Below, piece after piece: positions 1 through 6,424 of a stretch of 10,305 nt of DNA. The notes beneath the pieces were generated by a model, which was not told the DNA's origin, did not search any database, and saw nothing but the letters and a program-made list of their open reading frames with translations. Source of the stretch: CAYRJD01 sp964424585. GTDB lineage: Bacteria; Actinomycetota; Acidimicrobiia; Acidimicrobiales; Poriferisodalaceae. The position numbers and the translations under genes are program-made. The stretch's first letter is position 1, and every line of letters begins with the position of its first letter. The stretch covers positions 1 through 10,305 of the forward strand of contig CAYRJD010000072.1 in assembly GCA_964424585.1 (NCBI GenBank). Direction: 5' to 3'.

Positions 1-788
1 GCATCGCTCTCGTCGATCACGCCCATGCGCAGCAACTGGGCCACCAGGTATTCCATCGGCCGGTCACCCTTAACGGAGTTGCATCTCGTGCACAGCAGCT
101 GCAAGTTGCCGATGTCGTCGGTGCCGCCCTTCGACTTTGGAACGATGTGGTCTATAGCGAGGTTCGCCTTCGTCGGTTGGTGCTCGCCGCAGGCAGCACA
201 GTTGCCATCTTGTCGTCCGTAAAGTTCATTTTTGTGCGTCCGGTACGGCGGCAGAGCACCGAGGTCGGTGCGTGCTGGTTGGTCGGTGCGAGGCGTCACG
301 TTGACCGAACGCAGGCCCAGATCGTCAGTGAGTCGGTTAATGACCTGGTTCTTCGCCTCTGCAGCGACGTCGATGCCTACCCACTGGCGCAATAGGTCTT
401 CGGCGGCGACGCAAGTTGTCGCGCACCCGCAGAACGGATCAAGCACCATGTCACCTTCGTTAGACGACGCGCCAATGATGCGGCGTAGCAGGTCGAGCGG
501 TTTCTGGGTGGGGTATCCTACGCGTTCTCTTGAGACATTGATGACTGGCTTTATCTCATCATCCCAGACGTCTCGAACGTACACATCTTCATAGAGCTGA
601 CCCGATTCATCAACCTTGGTGTGGAAAAATGGTTTATCGTATAGTATGCGCTCTTGTAGCGGATTGAACGTGTAGTCATTCGACTTGGCATATAACAAAA
701 TGATGTCGTGCTTTCTGGGCCAGTAGGTCTTGCTCACGCCTCCAGTGCGATAGCCCCAAATCACCTCGTTGCGGAAGTTTGCCTTGCC
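1..788 (-). pseudogene. C-terminal part of the same methyltransferase, with HNH nuclease domain; frameshifted and cut by window edge
   Basis: My own translation of the minus strand from 788 to 3 is open throughout and resumes the methyltransferase directly after the frameshift. If the frame is corrected, it supplies residues 145-406. It contains TYWPRKHDIILLYAKS, then RVGYPTQKPLDLLRRI, then the SAM-binding motif I as LDPFCGCATTCVAAEDLL with Asp about residue 261, followed by WVGIDVAAEAKNQV. Beyond the methyltransferase is a zinc-finger HNH module: Cys341 and Cys344 (GNCAACGEH), Asp357-His358 (IDHIVPKSKGG), and Cys377 and Cys380 (LLCTRCNSVKGDR). This is the classical CxxC..DH..N..CxxC pattern of McrA-like HNH nucleases. 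The protein continues beyond the left edge. A methyltransferase fused to HNH could be a self-contained modification/cleavage enzyme, but activity is unproven. The gene needs a frame correction, so it is either a pseudogene or a sequencing error in a homopolymer. Confidence 0.8.
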
Positions 789-1221
789 AAAAAATGGCAT
801 CCATCATTGCTTTGAGATAATGACTGGCGGTAGGGTCACAGTGCAAGTAGATGCTGCCTGTGTCCTTGAGTAGCCGCTTCATTTCAATCAACCTAGGTGC
901 CATATAGATGAGATAAGACATTTGACTCTTGCTATGAATTTGCTTTGTTGCCATCAGGTAATGCCAAAGCCCAGAGTGCTCAAACTTGATCTGGGTGCAC
1001 CAGGCCTCATCGATGTCCGAGAGCGACCAGGTGTCGGTAAACGCCGCACCAGCGGCGCGTGAGCCAATCGGCGCGGCGTAGTTGGCGTTGCTGTTGAACG
1101 GCGGGTCGAGGTAAATGAGGTCGACCGTCTCGCTGTTGAGCCCACGCATGATGTTTAGATTGTCACCCGTCCACATCGTACGGTTGACGAAGTTCGGACT
1201 GATTGCCTCGGTGGTGGCCAT
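676..1221 (-). CDS. N-terminal part of a beta-class DNA methyltransferase, cut by a frameshift
   Basis: This reading frame encodes the first 144 sensible residues of a site-specific N4-cytosine/N6-adenine DNA methyltransferase; translation then goes out of frame and stops after 181 codons. The start is an ATG with a CGGAG ribosome-binding sequence 5 nt upstream. The early sequence TMWTGDNLNIMRGL precedes the catalytic motif IV, DPPF, at residues 39-42. The segment ending in LKDTGSIYLHCDP (about 117-130) is the usual strand after it. Motif IV before motif I is the order of beta-class enzymes. From residue 145 the frame reads WQGKLPQRG, whereas the neighbouring frame continues with GKANFRNEVIWGYRTGG, the expected methyltransferase sequence. 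The C-terminal 37 codons of this frame are therefore probably not native. Base composition is less GC-rich than the carboxylase genes, which fits an acquired restriction/modification gene. Confidence 0.85.
   Translation of the reverse strand: MATTEAISPNFVNRTMWTGDNLNIMRGLNSETVDLIYLDPPFNSNANYAAPIGSRAAGAAFTDTWSLSDIDEAWCTQIKFEHSGLWHYLMATKQIHSKSQMSYLIYMAPRLIEMKRLLKDTGSIYLHCDPTASHYLKAMMDAIFWQGKLPQRGDLGLSHWRREQDLLAQKARHHFVICQVE
789..794 (-). other. Six-base homopolymer that breaks the methyltransferase frame
   Basis: The plus strand reads AAAAAA here (TTTTTT in the gene). Five T would give Ile-Phe-Gly-Lys-Ala-Asn-Phe, continuing seamlessly into the downstream methyltransferase frame. Six T give Ile-Phe-Trp-Gln-Gly and a premature end. 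It is a single-base insertion in a homopolymer, so sequencing error, true inactivation and slipped-strand variation are all possible. A run of six is short for phase variation. Confidence 0.8.
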
Positions 1222-1243
1222 TTGGGCTCCGTGTCTGTGGGGT

Positions 1244-1259
1244 GAGGGGCGTTCCCCTC
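1244..1259 (-). other. Perfect hairpin in the leader of the methyltransferase gene
   Basis: GAGGGG (1244-1249), loop CGTT, CCCCTC (1254-1259) form a perfect 6-bp stem. It lies 22 bp upstream of the methyltransferase start and downstream of the esterase stop. There is no T-tract on either side, so it is a poor intrinsic terminator. It could be an operator or a leader structure; no function is shown. Confidence 0.35.
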
Positions 1260-1274
1260 GTTTGCCGGTCCACC

Positions 1275-1280
1275 ATTATG
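1275..1280 (-). promoter_or_regulatory. Possible -10 box for the methyltransferase
   Basis: The minus strand reads CATAAT here, five of six matches to TATAAT, about 53 nt upstream of the methyltransferase ATG. I see no convincing -35 hexamer at the normal distance. If used, the GAGGGG/CCCCTC hairpin would be in the 5' leader. Confidence 0.25.
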
Positions 1281-1317
1281 CCTCGACGGTGGGACGCGCG
1301 GTCGTCGGCTTGCGAGG

Positions 1318-2238
1318 TCACGCCATCCGCTGCGACGACGCACTGGGCGACGGCGTGCGCTCGGACGGCCACTGCTCGCGCGGGAACGCCAGCAGCGTGC
1401 GCAGGCCGGTGGCAACCGCGGTCGGCACGACCGAGTTGTGGAACTCGTCGTCGAGCGCGCGCACGTGCAGCTCGAGACCCTCATAGTTGCGGCTGCGCAC
1501 CTGGTCGAAGAACTCATCGAACGGCGACCAGTCGCCGACCTCCTCGCCGCCGCGGCTCATGAACACCCTCGCCGCCAGCTCGGTCGTGCGCGCCGCGTGG
1601 GCGGCCTCGGTGTCGAACATCACGCGGTCGTCCCACCACACCGATGGGCTGGCGAGCAGGTAGCTGTCGAACAGGTCGGGCTGGCTGAACAGCACGTGCA
1701 GCCCGAACAGCGCGCTGAAGCTGTGCCCGACGAACGTGACGTGGCTGGGCGCGAACCGCTCCCGCAACGACGGGAGCACGGCGCTCGCCAGCCAGTGCCG
1801 AAACTGCTCGGCCTTGCCGACCTCGTGCGCCGCCAAGCGAACGCCGATTTGCGGCGGCGGCACATACTCACTGACCGTGTAGTCGACGGCGCGCAGGTTG
1901 ACTACCTCACGCAGGTTGTCGGTGTCGTGCGCGATGCCGACGACCGCGCCGGCCGGCAGCTCCTTGCCGAGCCCACGCAGCCGCATCACATCGACGACAG
2001 TGCCGAACGTCCACGGCGCGTCGAGGCAGACGACGAGCACGTCGATCGGCGTGGCCGTGTCGTTCGGCTTCGGCGTGGTCGTCACCCACTGCTGGTAGCC
2101 CCACTCGACGTCGGGGCGAACGAGCCGGGTGACCTCGGGAAACCACGTCGCTGCGTCGACGGGCGGACGAGTTGACTGGGGCTGAGCGTCTGACACGGCG
2201 ACAGTGTGTAGCGGCTCGGCCGCAGCGTCACACGGCAC
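1318..2238 (-). CDS. Alpha/beta-hydrolase, esterase D / IroE-like putative esterase
   Basis: A 306-residue protein of the putative-esterase family (COG2819 type), predicted to hydrolyse an ester through a Ser-His-acid triad. The nucleophile elbow is GHSFSALF with Ser173. The last glycine of the usual GxSxG is serine here. The following YLLASPSVWWDD (about 193-204) is characteristic of the family. His267 in DDEFHNSVVP is the likely catalytic His, and an acidic residue in SRGGEEVGDW (about 228-237) is a candidate acid. No signal peptide or membrane segment is evident, so it is probably cytoplasmic. The longest reading starts at a GTG (2236-2238) without a clear ribosome-binding site. Another GTG at 2194-2196 would give 292 residues beginning MSDAQPQ, and family similarity appears to begin only around TRLVRPDVEWGYQQ, so the start is uncertain. 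The gene is divergent from the ATPase across the 23-bp repeat array. The substrate is unknown. Confidence 0.85.
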   Translation of the reverse strand: MPCDAAAEPLHTVAVSDAQPQSTRPPVDAATWFPEVTRLVRPDVEWGYQQWVTTTPKPNDTATPIDVLVVCLDAPWTFGTVVDVMRLRGLGKELPAGAVVGIAHDTDNLREVVNLRAVDYTVSEYVPPPQIGVRLAAHEVGKAEQFRHWLASAVLPSLRERFAPSHVTFVGHSFSALFGLHVLFSQPDLFDSYLLASPSVWWDDRVMFDTEAAHAARTTELAARVFMSRGGEEVGDWSPFDEFFDQVRSRNYEGLELHVRALDDEFHNSVVPTAVATGLRTLLAFPREQWPSERTPSPSASSQRMA

Positions 2239-2252
2239 GCCCCGGGCTCGCG

Positions 2253-2436
2253 CCGAATGACGGCCCTGGGCGCGTGCGAATGACAGCTCTGGAGGCGCCC
2301 GAATGACGGCCCTGGAGTCGCCCGCAACACGGTCATGAGCACGCCCGCTTGACGGTCATGAACATGTCCGCTTGATGGTTCTGGAGGCACCCGCAACACA
2401 GTCCTGAAAGTGGCCGCTTGGCGGTACTGGTGCTCG
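2253..2436. repeat. Array 1: eight degenerate 23-bp tandem repeats
   Basis: Eight units follow each other with an exact 23-bp period and no indels: 2253, 2276, 2299, 2322, 2345, 2368, 2391 and 2414. Units begin CCG (GCG in the second). They fall into three flavours by the next bases: AATGACGG (units 1-3), CAACACGG/CAG (units 4, 7) and CTTGACGG-like (units 5, 6, 8). All share a CTG or ATG around position 14-16. The period is not a multiple of three, so this is not a coding repeat. There are no spacers, so it is not CRISPR. It fills almost the whole space between the divergent esterase and ATPase genes, and its last unit overlaps the likely -35 region of the ATPase promoter. Confidence 0.9.
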
Positions 2437-2449
2437 CTCGTCGTATAAT
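2418..2449 (+). promoter_or_regulatory. Promoter of the ATPase gene, near-leaderless
   Basis: A perfect TATAAT lies at 2444-2449, only 8 bp before the ATG at 2458. Transcription would start about 0-2 nt before the start codon, giving a leaderless or nearly leaderless mRNA, as is common in actinobacteria. No Shine-Dalgarno sequence is seen. The best -35 is TTGGCG (2418-2423), inside repeat unit 8, with a long 20-bp spacer. The -10 is convincing; the -35 is weak. Confidence 0.65.
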
Positions 2450-2457
2450 GTCTGCCG

Positions 2458-3789
2458 ATGTCAAACACCGATGCCACAACGCAGAAACGCCCACCCCTAC
2501 CGCGCGGCTCGCTAGCGACGCTACGCGCCTGCCTCGACAGGCAGCCAGCTGTGGTCATCGAAGGCGCTCGTGGGGTCGGCAAGACCACGCTCGCGCAGCA
2601 AGTCGCGCCAACCACCTTCGATTTGTCGAACGCGCGCGACCGCGCCACGCTCAGCACCAGCGCCGAGACGACGCTGAGCGCGGCCGTCAAGCCCGTGCTG
2701 ATCGACGAGTGGCAGCTACTCCCCGACATCGCCTGGACCGTCAAGCACCTCATTGATCAACGAGGACAGCGGGGCTTTGTACTGGCTGGTTCTGTGCCCC
2801 CAGACGTCGACGCGTTCGAGCAGTTTCCGCTGACCGCTCGCTGCGCGGTGATGGAAGTGACTCCGCTGTCGGTTTCCGAACGTCGAAGCCAGCCGAACTT
2901 GCTGCTGCTTGACCAGCTCTTTATGTCTGCGACTCCTACGAACGTCGAGCAGCTCGACACCGCCGCGTACTACTCCATGCTGTTCGAGAGCGGCTACCCA
3001 GGAGTGCTTGATCTAGACGACCAGCAGCAGCGAACGGCGCTCAACGGGCTGGCGCGAACGGTCGTCAACCAAGACGTGCCGACCGTGCATCCAGAGCTGC
3101 GCGGCGAAGTTTCTAAACGCAACCTGCGCCGCTTTCTTCGCACCTGCGCGGCACTGAGCGGCACGTCCACGACACTCAAGACGCTCGCTGACCTAAGCCG
3201 AGTGGGCGAAAAGACGGCCAGGCGTTACAGGGATGCGCTGGTGGCCTCGCGTTTGCTGGCGCTCGTTGAAGTCTGGCGGCCGCAAGCAGCCGCAGCGCCC
3301 AAAGTTGAAGCCAAGCAGCTGCTCTTAGATGCCGGACTAATGCCGGTGCTGGTCAGGCGACCGGCTAACGCGATACTCAGAGACCCAGACCTCTTGGGCA
3401 GACTGGTGGAGACCTTTGTGCATGCGCAGCTAACGGCCATCGCTTCGTGGGAAACTCACGAGTGCGAGATAATGACGTATGAGTATCCAGACCCGAAGAG
3501 GCGCAACGGCCCCACGACTGGTCCGCAATTTCCGCACGGAGGCATTGACTTTCTGCTGGAGTCGGTCGAGACCTCAAAGATGGTGGCAATCGGGGTGAAA
3601 GCTCGTGATCACTTTCAAAAGCGTGACGTCGCGCGGATGATCGCGCTACGAAAGGCACTAGACGCTGACGACGACGGTGAACGGCGGTTCGCCGCAGGTC
3701 TCGCGCTGTGCTGCGCCGACATGCCGGTGCTGGAAGTCGACGACCGCATCTGGGCTGCGCCGCTGTCGATCCTCTGGGCGCAGGGCTAG
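2458..3789 (+). CDS. AAA-family ATPase with DUF4143-like C-terminal domain
   Basis: A 443-residue P-loop ATPase of the AAA_14/DUF4143 type, whose cellular role is generally unknown. Walker A is GARGVGKTT (36-44). Walker B is VLIDEW (80-85) with the catalytic Asp-Glu. The sensor strand is GFVLAGSVPP (106-115). A winged-helix-like segment follows around residues 240-275 (TLADLSRVGEKTARRYRDAL). The C-terminal domain carries the nuclease-like pattern FPHGGIDFLL (Asp364) and VAIGVKAR (Lys381). Many relatives have GEID and IEVK at these places, so Glu362 and Glu379 appear replaced by glycine; catalytic nuclease function is doubtful. The start is fixed by the adjacent TATAAT. It is preceded by one 23-bp array and followed within 3 nt of its stop by another, then by a decayed paralogue. 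No partner gene is evident, so it may act alone. Confidence 0.85.
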   Translation: MSNTDATTQKRPPLPRGSLATLRACLDRQPAVVIEGARGVGKTTLAQQVAPTTFDLSNARDRATLSTSAETTLSAAVKPVLIDEWQLLPDIAWTVKHLIDQRGQRGFVLAGSVPPDVDAFEQFPLTARCAVMEVTPLSVSERRSQPNLLLLDQLFMSATPTNVEQLDTAAYYSMLFESGYPGVLDLDDQQQRTALNGLARTVVNQDVPTVHPELRGEVSKRNLRRFLRTCAALSGTSTTLKTLADLSRVGEKTARRYRDALVASRLLALVEVWRPQAAAAPKVEAKQLLLDAGLMPVLVRRPANAILRDPDLLGRLVETFVHAQLTAIASWETHECEIMTYEYPDPKRRNGPTTGPQFPHGGIDFLLESVETSKMVAIGVKARDHFQKRDVARMIALRKALDADDDGERRFAAGLALCCADMPVLEVDDRIWAAPLSILWAQG

Positions 3790-3791
3790 CT

Positions 3792-3883
3792 CGCGCCCGA
3801 GGCGGGGTAACGATGTGTTCCGAAGCTGGGTAACGGCCGCGCCCGAACCTAGGTAACCACCGCGCCCGAAGCAGGGCAACGAG
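3792..3883. repeat. Array 2: four 23-bp tandem repeats between ATPase and its broken paralogue
   Basis: Four exact-length units start at 3792, 3815, 3838 and 3861. Three begin CGCGCCCGA, and all contain a GGGTAAC-like block (GGGGTAAC, GGGTAAC, AGGTAAC, GGGCAAC) at the same place. The array begins 2 nt after the stop codon of the upstream ATPase. The period equals that of array 1, and both families contain a CCCGAA string, but the rest of the unit differs, so a common origin is suggested and not shown. After the last unit the pattern dissolves into a promoter-like sequence. Confidence 0.85.
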
Positions 3884-3896
3884 GCCCGTGAGCCCC

Positions 3897-3911
3897 TATG
3901 CTGGGGACATG
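3897..3911 (+). promoter_or_regulatory. Relic promoter and start codon of the second ATPase copy
   Basis: TATGCT (3897-3902) is a -10-like hexamer, followed 6 bp later by ATG (3909-3911). This mirrors the TATAAT-8 bp-ATG layout in front of the intact ATPase. The ATG now reads only seven codons (MAASARR) before TAG at 3930-3932, in a different frame from the paralogue sequence just downstream, as expected if a deletion removed the N-terminal coding part. Confidence 0.4.
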
Positions 3912-4676
3912 GCCGCGAGCGCGAGGCGCTAGAGGCCGCAGCCTATGAAGAGCTGCGTGGTGCGCCGAACGCCTCGTTTTTGGAGCAGCTCTTCGACGCC
4001 GACCCGCCCAGCACGGTTGAAGCGCTCGACTACAGCGAGTATCGGTCGCTGCTGTTTTGCAGCGGCTACCCGAACCTCGTCTCGCGAACCAGCTCAGACC
4101 AAGCCGACTCGCTGACAAACTTGACGTCGCTGATGATCGAGCAAGACATCCCCGACGCCTACCCAGCGTTCGACACCGACCTGTCGAAAAACAACCTCAA
4201 AGCCGTGCTGGAAACCTGCGCCGAGCCCGCGATCTCACGAAGACGCGATAGGCGACCCTCAACTCATCGGTCGGATGACCGAAACGTTCGTCTACTCACA
4301 GCTGGCAGCCATCAGTTCGTGGCACCCGCATCGGTATCGGCTGATGGTCTATCACTTTCCCGACCCTAAGCAGCCGAAGTCTGCTAAGAGCAGCCATCGA
4401 TTTCCGCACGGCGAAATTGACTTCTTGGTGAGGTCGCGGCGAAGGTCTGGGCTGGTGGCGATTGAGGTGAACGCGCGCAACCACTTCAAAGCCGCCGACA
4501 CGAAGGGGATGCGCGAGCTGCGCGACGCGCTCGACGACGAGCAGACAGCGAGCGGCGCCGCGCGCCCGCCGCCGTTTGTCGCAGGACTGGCGCTGTGCTG
4601 CGGCGACGTCTCGGTGCGAGAGGTCGACGACCGCATCTGGCGTGCGCCGCTGTCGATCCTCTGGGCGCTGAGCTAA
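3911..4676 (+). pseudogene. Decayed paralogue of the DUF4143-type ATPase
   Basis: Two fragments in different frames match the upstream ATPase. Fragment one (about 3911-4235) reads LEQLFDADPPSTVEALDYSEY then LLFCSGYPNLV and IEQDIPDAYPAF. It corresponds to residues about 150-232 of the intact copy; the P-loop and Walker B half is missing. Fragment two (about 4233-4676) reads DPQLIGRMTETFVYSQL through to the stop and matches residues about 308-443, ending in the nearly identical VDDRIW.APLSILWA. About 75 codons are lost at the junction near 4225-4240, with a frame change. The nuclease-like motif here is GEIDFL followed by AIEVNA: the glutamates missing from the intact copy are present, but the lysine of ExK is asparagine. 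A short product could start at ATG 4275 (133 residues), but nothing suggests it is made. Confidence 0.8.
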
Positions 4677-4682
4677 AACGGA

Positions 4683-4692
4683 CGACCGGTCG
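4683..4692. promoter_or_regulatory. 10-bp palindrome upstream of the carboxylase operon
   Basis: CGACCGGTCG is perfectly self-complementary and lies between the ATPase relic and the carboxylase start (70 bp upstream of the chosen ATG). It might be a regulator site. Short GC palindromes are frequent in such DNA, so this is weak. I found no convincing -10/-35 pair in 4677-4761. Confidence 0.2.
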
Positions 4693-4761
4693 CATGCTGC
4701 ACCACTCAGCGTGTCGACGTCAGCCAGAGTTGGCAGACTGCCCCTCCGTGAGCGTGACCAC

Positions 4762-6387
4762 ATGAGCGTGCTGACCACCACCGTCGACCCGAACGCCGAG
4801 TGGTTCGTGCGCAACCGCGCAGACATGCTGAGCCAGCTCGACGAGATCGACCGGCTCGCGCACGAAGCGGCCGCAGGCGGCGGCGAAGCTGCGACCGAGC
4901 GGATGCGGTCGCGCGACAAGATGCCCGTGCGCGAGCGCATCTCGATGCTCATCGACCGCGACTCGCCGTTCTATGAAATCAACTCGCTCGCCGGCTACTG
5001 CTCGAACTACGCCATCGGCGGCGGGCTGACGATGGGCATCGGCGTCGTCAACGGCGTCGAGTGCATGATCGAAGGCAACGACCCGACCGTGCTAGGCGGC
5101 GCCATCACGTCGTTCGCCGGCCGCAAGATCATGCGCGCCATCGAGATATGTCGCGACAACCGCCTGCCGTACGTGCAGTTCGTCGAATCAGCCGGCGGCG
5201 ACTTGCGAGGCGACGACGACCCCGAACGTCAGATGCTCGAACAAACCGACCACTTCGCCGAGTCGGGCCGGCTGTTCTACGACGTCACCGAGCTGTCGAA
5301 GCTCAAGATTCCGTCCATCGCCGTGGTGTTTGGCAGTTCGACCGCGGGTGGCGCGTATCAGCCAGGCATGAGCGACTACAACATCTTCATCAAGAACCAG
5401 TCGAAGGTATTCTTGGGCGGGCCGCCGCTCGTCAAGATGGCGACCGGCGAAGACTCAGACGACGAAACCTTGGGCGGCGCGCAGATGCACGCCGAAACCT
5501 CCGGCCTCGCCGACTACCTCGCCGAAGACGAAGCCGACGCGCTGCGCATCTGCCGCGAGGTGGTGGCCAACCTCAACTGGCGCAAGCTCGGCGGCGGCCC
5601 GACGATGCCCGCAGACGCGCCCGCGCTCGATCCCGAGGAGCTGCTCGGGCTGATGCCTCGCGACCTGCAAGCGCTCATCGACTGCCGTGAGGTGATCGGC
5701 CGCATCACAGACGGCAGTCGGTTCAGCGAGTTCAAGGCCCGATACGGGCCGACGCTCGTGTGCGGTTGGGCGTCAATTCACGGCTACCCGGTTGGCATTC
5801 TCGGCAACAACGGCCCGCTGTTTTCGGAGAGCAGCGAGAAGGCGGCGCAGTTTATCCAGCTGTGCAACCAGAAAAACACGCCGCTCTTGTTTCTACAAAA
5901 CATCACCGGCTACATGGTCGGCAAAGATTTCGAGCAAGGCGGCATCGTGAAGAACGGATCGAAGATGATCAACGCCGTGTCGAACTCGATGGTGCCGCAC
6001 ATCACCGTCATTTTGGGCAGCAGTTACGGCGCTGGCAACTACGGCATGTCGGGGCGAGCGTTCAACACGCGCTTCACCTACCTGTGGCCCACGGCGAAGA
6101 TCGCGATAATGGGGCCCAAGCAGATCGCTGGCGTTATGTCGATAGTGCGGCGAGGACAGGCGCTGCGGCGGGGCATCGAGTTTGACGAAGAAGCCGACCG
6201 CAAGATCACCGAGCAGGTCGAGCACTACCACGAACTGAAATCGTTGGCGCTGTACGCGACCGGCAGGGTCACCGACGATGGCATCATCGACCCGCGCGAC
6301 ACACGTGACGTGGTGGGAATGAGCCTGTCGGTGTGCCACAACAACTACGTGAAGGGCGCCGACGGTTTCGGCGTGTTTCGGATGTGA
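4762..6387 (+). CDS. Acyl-CoA carboxylase beta subunit (carboxyltransferase), methylcrotonyl/geranyl-CoA type
   Basis: A 541-residue biotin-dependent carboxyltransferase that moves carboxyl from carboxybiotin to an acyl-CoA; length is normal for the family. Both crotonase-fold halves are complete. The N-terminal half has FGSSTAGGAYQPGMSDY (oxyanion loop about 191-199) and FLGGPPLVKMATGE. The C-terminal half has GYPVGILGNNGPLFSE, FLQNITGYMVG and GSSYGAGNYGMSGRAF (about 419-434), ending in DGFGVFRM. GAGNYGM and the FRM terminus resemble methylcrotonyl- and geranyl-CoA carboxylase beta chains more than propionyl-CoA carboxylase, which has a GAYDVM-like block. The exact substrate is not determined because no leucine- or terpene-degradation genes are in view. 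I chose the ATG giving MSVLTTTVDPNAEWF, the usual start of the family. A GTG at 4711 would add 17 atypical residues. The alpha subunit gene begins 37 nt after the stop. Confidence 0.93.
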   Translation: MSVLTTTVDPNAEWFVRNRADMLSQLDEIDRLAHEAAAGGGEAATERMRSRDKMPVRERISMLIDRDSPFYEINSLAGYCSNYAIGGGLTMGIGVVNGVECMIEGNDPTVLGGAITSFAGRKIMRAIEICRDNRLPYVQFVESAGGDLRGDDDPERQMLEQTDHFAESGRLFYDVTELSKLKIPSIAVVFGSSTAGGAYQPGMSDYNIFIKNQSKVFLGGPPLVKMATGEDSDDETLGGAQMHAETSGLADYLAEDEADALRICREVVANLNWRKLGGGPTMPADAPALDPEELLGLMPRDLQALIDCREVIGRITDGSRFSEFKARYGPTLVCGWASIHGYPVGILGNNGPLFSESSEKAAQFIQLCNQKNTPLLFLQNITGYMVGKDFEQGGIVKNGSKMINAVSNSMVPHITVILGSSYGAGNYGMSGRAFNTRFTYLWPTAKIAIMGPKQIAGVMSIVRRGQALRRGIEFDEEADRKITEQVEHYHELKSLALYATGRVTDDGIIDPRDTRDVVGMSLSVCHNNYVKGADGFGVFRM

Positions 6388-6424
6388 GGGCAGCGAACTT
6401 GCGAACGAACGGCGGCCAAGCACG

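Noticed and set aside
1..594. Plus-strand open frames at the left edge
   Set aside because: The minus strand encodes the methyltransferase motif I region and the HNH domain here; the plus-strand products have no recognisable features.
1438..2175. Long plus-strand open frame of 245 codons antisense to the esterase
   Set aside because: It is a composition shadow of the GC-rich esterase, with low-complexity Arg/Ala/Val/Asp-rich product and no recognisable domain.
2082..2753. Minus-strand open frame of 223 codons spanning array 1 and the start of the ATPase
   Set aside because: It overlaps the intact ATPase with convincing Walker motifs, crosses the non-triplet 23-bp array and shows no domain.
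2253..3883. CRISPR array
   Set aside because: The units abut with no spacers, drift in sequence, are 23 bp long and have no cas genes nearby; they are tandem repeats.
4711..4761. GTG start at 4711 for the carboxylase beta subunit
   Set aside because: It adds 17 residues not typical of the family; MSVLTTTVDPNAEWF at 4762 matches the usual N-terminus.
5061..5690. Plus-strand open frame of 209 codons inside the carboxylase beta gene
   Set aside because: Arg-rich shadow of the real gene in a different frame.
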